From NCBI GenBank assembly GCA_900708905.1, contig CAADRB010000061.1:982785-1046784 (forward strand): DNA of 64,000 nt, written 5' to 3'. Position 1 is the stretch's first letter; every line of letters begins with the position of its first letter. The notes under the pieces are model-generated. The model had not been told where the DNA came from, did not search any database, and saw nothing but the letters and a program-made list of their open reading frames with translations. The stretch is from Hymenolepis diminuta (lineage: Eukaryota; Platyhelminthes; Cestoda; Cyclophyllidea; Hymenolepididae). Positions 61,801-64,000 of this stretch are shown here, piece by piece. Made by a program: the position numbers and the translations under genes.

Positions 61801-62973
61801 CTGAATAAGGATGTAAATAATAATAAAAATGGAACAACGCTTACTGATTTCGAAGCCATCGGGATATTCCTGGCAAATACCGCCTTGGCTGTTCCACAAA
61901 TCTCGCTTCAGCTAAGATTATAACGCCCCAGTCATCCCGATGTCGGATACACCGACCTAGTGCTTGATTCAGGGCCCTGTATGCCTGTGCCTCGTACCAC
62001 TCGGAGCCTGAAAGAACTCGTGATGAATCAATAGTATTCATCTCGCTTGAACTCGTTTGAGAAGAGTCAAAACTAGAGGGAAGCGTATTGACTTGTTTGG
62101 GAATGGATTTCTGTAGCGATTCACTTTTAATATTTTGACTCTGGAAAAAAACAATGAGCACTCAATCAGCCAAATCATAATAGCAATTATTTGAAAGATC
62201 CAAAGAAACTTACCAGAGCTGCCCTGAGGGGTGTCAGTAGATTGGGTTTGGTTGAAAAGGCCTTGTTTGAAGGAGGATCCGATATGTGGTTTATCTTGGA
62301 GGGCTTTTGCAAACCACTAGGTTCTTCACAAGGACGTTTCTGAAAAGAAAGCGTACAATTTTTACTAATTAATTTTGAGCAATGCCTCCATAAAGCTTTT
62401 ATGAATAATATACCGTTTCAAGGAGTTTATGAAAACGATCAAAATTTGAGTTAAGTTTCAGTGCACTCAAAACTAACGTCTCTTAATGGCAGGAAATAAG
62501 ATAAGATCAGTAGAGGAAAATAAAGATAATGTCATCCAAGGCCTAAGAATAAATACGGAGGCATTTATAAAAGTAATCAACAGGAACAGAGTCAAATCTT
62601 AACCAAGACTATTGACAATTTATTTAAAAATCGGTATAAAATTCCTCCAATATTGTAATAAAATAAGATGGTCTTTTAAAACGTTGAAAGATAGTCGAGA
62701 GAATAAGCTTTTCCAGTGTCTAAACCACATCATATCACATTCAAGCATGGATGTTAACTATTACTAATTTAGCAGAACTAATGAAAAAAATAAAGAATTT
62801 TATTTAATTCTATAAGAAATATCCGAACGCATTAATCATGCCTTACACAATTACACAACTTTAACACTCACCATTGGTTTACCAGTGGGTGATTGCATGA
62901 AAGAACTCTGTTGAGAAGATGAGGAAGGGCCAGCTATCCGAAGAGCGTCATTGAAAGCCCGTTTCTGTTCAAT
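61791..62973 (-). CDS. brip1: BRIP1/FANCJ-type DNA helicase, 3' exons
   Basis: BRIP1 is an XPD-like iron-sulfur superfamily 2 helicase that unwinds DNA (5' to 3') in interstrand-crosslink and replication repair in the nucleus. Visible exons: 62872-62973, 62214-62339, 61845-62140 and a possible terminal one, 61791-61800. Introns are 532, 73 and 44 bases with consistent phases (0, 0, 2). The first exon opens IEQKRAFND, matching 'LKR.YND' of the family. The third holds [14 protein letters not shown] and helicase motif [16 protein letters not shown] (61925-61966), then [14 protein letters not shown]. The [23 protein letters not shown] string separates BRIP1 from its relative RTEL1. About 109 Ser-rich residues, absent from vertebrate BRIP1, separate KRAFND from LSGSEWYE. 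The 5' two-thirds lie beyond the right edge. The terminal exon, which would add only a few residues, is tentative. Confidence 0.88.
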
Positions 62974-64000
62974 CTGAAATCTCCCCCAAAAAAAAGTAAT
63001 AAAAAAATGATCAGAAACAGTTATCGAACCAGTTCTTCTGTACGGCTTGTCTATAGTTGTCTATCAGAGGCTAGATGATAATAGTTTAAAGGCAGTTTGG
63101 AAGACTGCTAGAAGAACGATGTTAGAATTTTTCAGCAGGAGACAATTGAGTGTTAAAGTTCTAACAGAAAAAGTCTCCCTGAGAAACCATGCCGCACAAC
63201 TAGAGGTAAATATTAAACTTATGAGTAGGTCATCCCAGAGAAGATGAAATGTTAGCAAAAGTGCTATTAAAATCCCAATTACCAAAAGTAGGTGCCTCTA
63301 AATCTGCACCTACAAAGAATTTGTTAAGACAACATCAATCGGATGCTAAGCAGGAATTCGGGAAGGAAGAAGGCCAAAATTAGATGATGAATCCTACAAA
63401 GAATTCTATTCCTCGCATTACTGAACATCAACTAAAACTGAAATTGATTCTTTGCAAATTAAAGTGAGATAGGAAGGCGTTAGCGGTTCGACCACTGGTA
63501 GACTTCTTTGTCTTGTAAGAATACTACAAGGATTATGTGAAAAGAGGATGGCTCCAAAATTATATGAAAACTTAACATCCCTATTTTCCATACATAGATC
63601 AAGATGATAAGTTCAGAGAATTTCAACTTGAAACGGCAATTGATCTGATAGTTCTGAAGCTCAGATGAAATATGAACATACTCCATGATGAAAATTTGTA
63701 AGGTTTTTAAGTCCTGCCATGGGAAATTAATTAATAAGTGATAAGACATAAATACAACTCCGATTGGATTTACTGCTTGTCTCAATAAATACAGATGCCC
63801 TCATTCCTCTACAACTTTTATTCCCGGATATTTTTCCCGTCAAAATGAGCGTTTGAAGGTTTGTTACATTTGCTAGGATCTCAAGAAATAAGAATCACGT
63901 GAACTCCCTATCGGCATTTAGGACCCATGGACTGGCAACCAAGGATAGACTGATTATCATTACTAACTGGATAGCAGGCAACTGGCTAGGGTTCTCGAAG
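62974..64000. other. Probable helicase intron, continuing past the window
   Basis: The acceptor for exon 62872-62973 (GATTTCAG) begins this stretch, and the incoming phase is 0. No upstream helicase exon was found before the right edge. It contains the decayed plus-strand fragment at 63011-63383. Confidence 0.5.
63011..63383 (+). pseudogene. Decayed retroelement-like fragment
   Basis: One frame is open from about 63011 to the TGA at 63245-63247, reading EPVLLYGLSIVVYQRL and LKAVWKTARRTMLEFF. A shifted frame then runs from 63243 to a TAG at 63381-63383. The 'PVLLYG' string followed by a basic helix resembles the end of a non-LTR reverse transcriptase, but the match is short. The frameshift and stops mark it as a relic. 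Family and orientation are tentative. Confidence 0.3.

Overview
The window is eukaryotic nuclear DNA: AT-rich, with intron-split genes using ordinary GT-AG splice sites. It most likely comes from a flatworm. The evidence for that is indirect: the Slit protein has the invertebrate layout (six EGF domains, laminin G, one EGF, C-terminal cystine knot), and short introns fall into an ultrashort class (34, 41 and 44 bases) and a class of roughly 60-85 bases, which from memory fits tapeworms. No species-specific marker was seen.

Layout. (1) Plus strand, 999-2193: the last four exons of an unrecognised Gln/Pro-rich protein whose 5' part lies outside the window. (2) 2194 to about 7500: intergenic DNA with one copy of a dispersed repeat. 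(3) Minus strand, 48031 down to 7878: a complete slit gene, rebuilt exon by exon from reading frame, splice signals and phase. It has 31 coding exons and a predicted product of 1,599 residues: signal peptide, four LRR domains (D1-D4), six EGF domains, laminin G, a seventh EGF and a cystine knot. Introns are long in the 5' half (up to 6.2 kb) and mostly short in the 3' half. (4) 48032-48400: likely 5' UTR and promoter of slit. (5) 48400-61790: no intact gene. It holds a broken LTR-retrotransposon gag remnant, a decayed coding-like block between two direct repeats, and one copy of a repeat whose partner sits in a slit intron. (6) Minus strand, 62973 down to about 61791: the 3' exons of a BRIP1/FANCJ-type DNA helicase whose 5' part lies beyond the right edge. 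(7) About 63010-63383, plus strand: a small decayed retroelement-like fragment.

The genes are not an operon and show no functional link: slit encodes a secreted guidance ligand (Robo receptor family) and the helicase is a nuclear DNA-repair enzyme. The most unusual observations are inside the two recognised proteins. The Slit C-terminal knot carries a 60-residue spacer, including a block very rich in arginine, where other Slits have about four residues. Slit D3 looks remodelled: only three LRRs, an enlarged LRRNT loop and a lost LRRCT cysteine. The helicase has about 100 extra low-complexity residues just before motif VI.
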